NCBI RefSeq assembly: GCF_003353055.1
Contig: NZ_QKWJ01000016.1
Location: 1-64,000 of the forward strand
Direction of reading: 5' to 3'
Source of the DNA: Cupriavidus lacunae
Lineage (GTDB): Bacteria; Pseudomonadota; Gammaproteobacteria; Burkholderiales; Burkholderiaceae
DNA length: 64,000 bases
Shown here: one piece after another, positions 61,123-64,000 of the stretch
Layout of the letters: the number at the start of each line of letters is the position of its first letter
Numbering within the stretch: the first letter of the stretch is position 1
Program-made: the position numbers and the translations under genes
Notes under the pieces: generated by a model
Seen by the model: the letters and a program-made list of their open reading frames with translations, nothing else
What the model was told of the DNA's origin: nothing
Databases searched by the model: none

Positions 61123-64000
61123 TCTGGCGCACCCCTTCCGTATCATAGAAAACCGGGCTCGAGATTTTCGCGGTCACGCGCCGGCCGTTTGCCAGCGGAA
61201 TCGCCACGCTCTCGCCCATCTTGTTCAGGCCGCCCTTCACCACGGCCAGCGCGATCGAGCGCTTCAGGATCGGGCTGTAATAGCTCGACGTCACGTGGCC
61301 GAGCATCGGCGTCGGGTCGGTCGTCGACACCTGCGTGTCCGGCGCGATGATCTGCGCGCCCTCCGGCAGCACGAACTGCGCGTCGTCGGTCAGCAGGCCG
61401 ACGAACTGCTTGCGGCCTTCCTTCGCGGTATCCGAACGCGTCAGCGAGCGCTTGCCGAGGAAGTCCTTCGACTTCGCCACGACTCCGCCCATGCCGAGAT
61501 CGTACGGCGTGATCGAACCGTCCGTGTCCTGGCCGACGATGATGTAGCCCTTCTCCGCTCGCAGCACGTGCATCGTTTCCGTGCCGTACGGCGTGATGTC
61601 GAACTCGGCCCCCGCGGCCATCAGCGCTTCCCACACCGCGCGGCCGGCGTTCGCGGGCACGTTCACTTCGTACGCCAGCTCGCCCGAGAAGCTGATCCGC
61701 ATCACGCGCGCCTTCGCGCCGGCGACGGTGCCGTTCCGATAGCTCATGAACGGGAAGGCCTCGTTGCCGAAGTCGATGTCATCGCAGACCTTGCGCAGTA
61801 CCTTGCGGCTCTTCGGGCCGACCACCGCGAAGGTTGCCCAGTGATCGGTCACCGACCCGAGCCGCACCTTCATGTCCGGCCACTCGGTCTGCAGCCAGCG
61901 CTCGAGCCAGGTCAGCACACGCGCGGCGCCGCCCGTCGTCGTCGTCATCATGAAATGCTGCTCGCCGAGCCGCACCGTGACGCCGTCGTCGAACACCATG
62001 CCGTTCTCGTCGAGCATCAGGCCATAGCGGCACTTGCCGACTTCGAGCTTGTTCCACGGGTTGGTGTACATCCAGTTCAGCAGCGCCACCGCGTCCGGGC
62101 CCTGGATGTTGATTTTGCCGAGCGTCGATGCATCGAGGATGCCGACGCTGTTGCGCACCGCGAGGCATTCGCGCTTCACCGCCGCATGCAGGTCTTCGCC
62201 CTTCTTCGGGAAGTACCACGGACGCTTCCAGTTGCCGACGTCCTCGAACAGCGCGCCATGCTCGACGTGCCATTCATGGATGCAGGTCTTGCGCACCGGG
62301 TCGAGGAAGTCGCCGAGCTCGCGCCCCGCCAACGTGCCGAACGTGACCGGCGTGTAGTTGGGGCGGAACGTCGTCGTGCCGGTGTCGGGAATCGACTTGC
62401 CGAGCGCCTGCGCCAGGATCCCCATGCCGTTGATGTTGCCGAGCTTGCCCTGGTCTGTGCCGAAACCCATCGCGGTGTAGCGCTTCACGTGTTCGACCGA
62501 TTCGAAGCCTTCGCGCGCGGCGAGCAGGATGTCTGACGCGGCCACGTCGTTCTGGAAGTCGACGAACTGCTTCGGCCCGCGCGCGGCGGCCTCCTGGCTG
62601 CCGACGAGCCACAGCGGCAGCAGTGCGCCTTCGGCGACGGCTGCCACCTTTGGCGCGGCGGGGCGCTTGGCGTTACTGATGCCAGCAGCCTTGGCAGCGG
62701 CGGCCCCCGCTTCGATCGCGAGCGGCAGCGCCTGCGCCAGGCTGAACTCGCCCGCCGCCGCGCCAACGCTCGCCTCGGCCTGCATCGACTTGCCCGGCAC
62801 GAAGCACACCTTCTCATCGTTCCACCGCGCCTTGCCGCCCGATTGCGCGAACAGGTGAAGGACCGGGCTGAGGCCGCCCGACATCGCGACCAGATCGCAC
62901 GGGATCGTCGACACCTTGCGCCCGGTCTTGCCGTTTGCATAAGCCGCCACGTCGACTGACGAGACGTGCCGCTTGCCGGATGCAGCCGTCACCACTGCGC
63001 CATTCAGGACGGTCAGGCCCTGCCGCTTCGCGGCGGCCGGCAGCGCGCCATTGGTCGATGCGCGCGCATCGACGATCGTCACCTTCGCGCCGCACGCCTT
63101 CAGGTCGAGCGCCGCCTGGTAGCCGCGATCGTTGTTGGTGAACACGACCGCGTCGCGTCCCGGCAGCACGCCGTAGCGATGGATGTAGGTCGACACCGCC
63201 GACGCGATCATCACGCCCGGCAGGTCGTTGTTGCCGAACACAAGCGGACGCTCGTGCGCGCCGGTGGCCAGAATCACCCGCCTTGCACGGATCTTCCACA
63301 GCAGCTCGCGCGTGCCCTGGCGCTTCGCTGCCGGCAGGTGGTCGGTGAGGCGCTGCGTGACGGTCACGAGATTGTGGTCCTGATAGCCGAACGCGGTGCT
63401 GCGCGACAGGATCGTCACCTCCGGCATCTTGCGCAGTTCAGCCTCGATCTGCTCGGCCCACTGCAGCGCGGGCTTGCCGTTGATCTCGGCGCGACCGGAA
63501 AGCAGGCTGCCGCCAAGCTCGCACTGATCGTCGACCAGGATCACGCGCGCACCGGATACTGCCGCCGCATGCGCTGCCGCGAGGCCCGTCGGGCCGCCGC
63601 CAACCACCAGCACGTCGCAGTGCGCGTAGCACTTGTCGTAGCGATCGGCGTCGCGCACGTCGGGGGCCTTGCCAAGACCGGCCGCATGGCGGATCTTCTC
63701 TTCGTACTTCGGCCACATCTTGCGCGGCCACATGAAGGTCTTGTAGTAGAAGCCCGCGGGCATAAAGCGTGCGAACTTCTGGTTGATCGCCATGCGATCA
63801 CGTTCGAGATCGGGCTCCGCATTCACGCTCGTCGCGACCAGTCCGTGATACAGCTCGACTTCCGTCGCGCGCGCGTTCGGCACCGTATACGCGCCGCGTT
63901 CGAGCTGCACCACGGCATTCGGCTCCGCGACGTCCGCCGTCACGATGCCACGCGGACGGTGATACTTGAAGCTGCGCGCGACAAAGCGCACGCCGTTGGC
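61112..64000 (-). CDS. soxA: Sarcosine oxidase, alpha subunit (N-terminus outside the window)
   Basis: At least 962 residues of the heterotetrameric sarcosine oxidase alpha subunit; the first 40 or so residues lie beyond the right edge. The visible start reads VRFVARSFKYHRPRG, inside the N-terminal 2Fe-2S-ferredoxin-like fold, so the methionine assigned at 63991 is internal. An NAD-binding domain follows with CDVLVVGGGPTGLAAAHAAA, then ATGAHERPLVFGNNDLPGVM. The C-terminal 380 residues are a GcvT-like folate domain (WMYTNPWNKLEVGKCRYGLM and FSGELAYEVNVPA). It oxidises sarcosine with THF as C1 acceptor. soxB and soxD are expected just outside. Confidence 0.94.
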   Translation of the reverse strand, partial: ANGVRFVARSFKYHRPRGIVTADVAEPNAVVQLERGAYTVPNARATEVELYHGLVATSVNAEPDLERDRMAINQKFARFMPAGFYYKTFMWPRKMWPKYEEKIRHAAGLGKAPDVRDADRYDKCYAHCDVLVVGGGPTGLAAAHAAAVSGARVILVDDQCELGGSLLSGRAEINGKPALQWAEQIEAELRKMPEVTILSRSTAFGYQDHNLVTVTQRLTDHLPAAKRQGTRELLWKIRARRVILATGAHERPLVFGNNDLPGVMIASAVSTYIHRYGVLPGRDAVVFTNNDRGYQAALDLKACGAKVTIVDARASTNGALPAAAKRQGLTVLNGAVVTAASGKRHVSSVDVAAYANGKTGRKVSTIPCDLVAMSGGLSPVLHLFAQSGGKARWNDEKVCFVPGKSMQAEASVGAAAGEFSLAQALPLAIEAGAAAAKAAGISNAKRPAAPKVAAVAEGALLPLWLVGSQEAAARGPKQFVDFQNDVAASDILLAAREGFESVEHVKRYTAMGFGTDQGKLGNINGMGILAQALGKSIPDTGTTTFRPNYTPVTFGTLAGRELGDFLDPVRKTCIHEWHVEHGALFEDVGNWKRPWYFPKKGEDLHAAVKRECLAVRNSVGILDASTLGKINIQGPDAVALLNWMYTNPWNKLEVGKCRYGLMLDENGMVFDDGVTVRLGEQHFMMTTTTGGAARVLTWLERWLQTEWPDMKVRLGSVTDHWATFAVVGPKSRKVLRKVCDDIDFGNEAFPFMSYRNGTVAGAKARVMRISFSGELAYEVNVPANAGRAVWEALMAAGAEFDITPYGTETMHVLRAEKGYIIVGQDTDGSITPYDLGMGGVVAKSKDFLGKRSLTRSDTAKEGRKQFVGLLTDDAQFVLPEGAQIIAPDTQVSTTDPTPMLGHVTSSYYSPILKRSIALAVVKGGLNKMGESVAIPLANGRRVTAKISSPVFYDTEGVRQNVE

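Overview
The window is GC-rich DNA from a beta-proteobacterium of the Burkholderiaceae, most likely Cupriavidus or a close relative. The evidence is the gene content (Burkholderia-type porins, a GbdR/DgcAB/SoxBDAG betaine locus, an AAHS permease), the GC-rich codon use and the operon style. No rRNA, tRNA, CRISPR array or phage gene was seen. Accessory catabolism and insertion-sequence debris suggest a chromid or a variable chromosomal region.

Region 1 (1-4.0 kb) holds the end of an RND efflux operon, an SDR protein that lacks the usual catalytic residues, and a scar where a broken MFS gene meets a broken porin gene. Region 2 (4.1-17.4 kb) starts with an aromatic-acid permease. It continues with a long operon: IorA/IorB-like 2-oxoacid oxidoreductase, thioesterase, bifunctional aroyl-CoA 5-hydroxylase/flavin reductase, gentisate-type ring-cleavage dioxygenase, FAH-family hydrolase, nitrilase-superfamily hydrolase, maleate isomerase and a flavin reductase-like protein. 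A MarR gene follows on the other strand. Region 3 (17.6-25.3 kb) holds an AraC regulator, an SDR, a styrene-monooxygenase-type indole oxygenase with its flavin reductase, a phytoene-desaturase-like oxidoreductase, an isatin hydrolase and an outer-membrane channel.

Read together, regions 2 and 3 suggest one route: indole -> isatin -> isatinate (2-aminophenylglyoxylate) -> 2-aminobenzoyl-CoA made by the IorAB-like enzyme without a CoA ligase -> 5-hydroxyanthraniloyl-CoA -> 5-hydroxyanthranilate -> ring cleavage to an amide -> maleamate -> maleate + NH3 -> fumarate. The individual enzyme families are well supported. Their assembly into this route is my inference and is the most interesting point of the window.

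Region 4 (25.6-37 kb) is a patchwork: a PAS-adenylate cyclase, transposase remnants, a small secreted repeat protein, a PanP-like decarboxylase, a large GGDEF/EAL protein, and a leftward group with a LivJ-like binding protein, a CitE-like lyase and an orphan GcvT. Region 5 (37-64 kb) is a nearly complete glycine betaine catabolic locus. It contains two GlxA/GbdR-type regulators, a ProV/ProW/OpuAC uptake system, PurU, GbcA/GbcB, EtfB/EtfA, DgcB/DgcA, a DUF5943-type protein, a dipeptidase, GlyA, FdhA, an MFS transporter, a porin, FolB, SoxG and the SoxA gene that runs off the right edge. It takes betaine through dimethylglycine and sarcosine to glycine and serine, with formaldehyde and folate C1 units going to formate.
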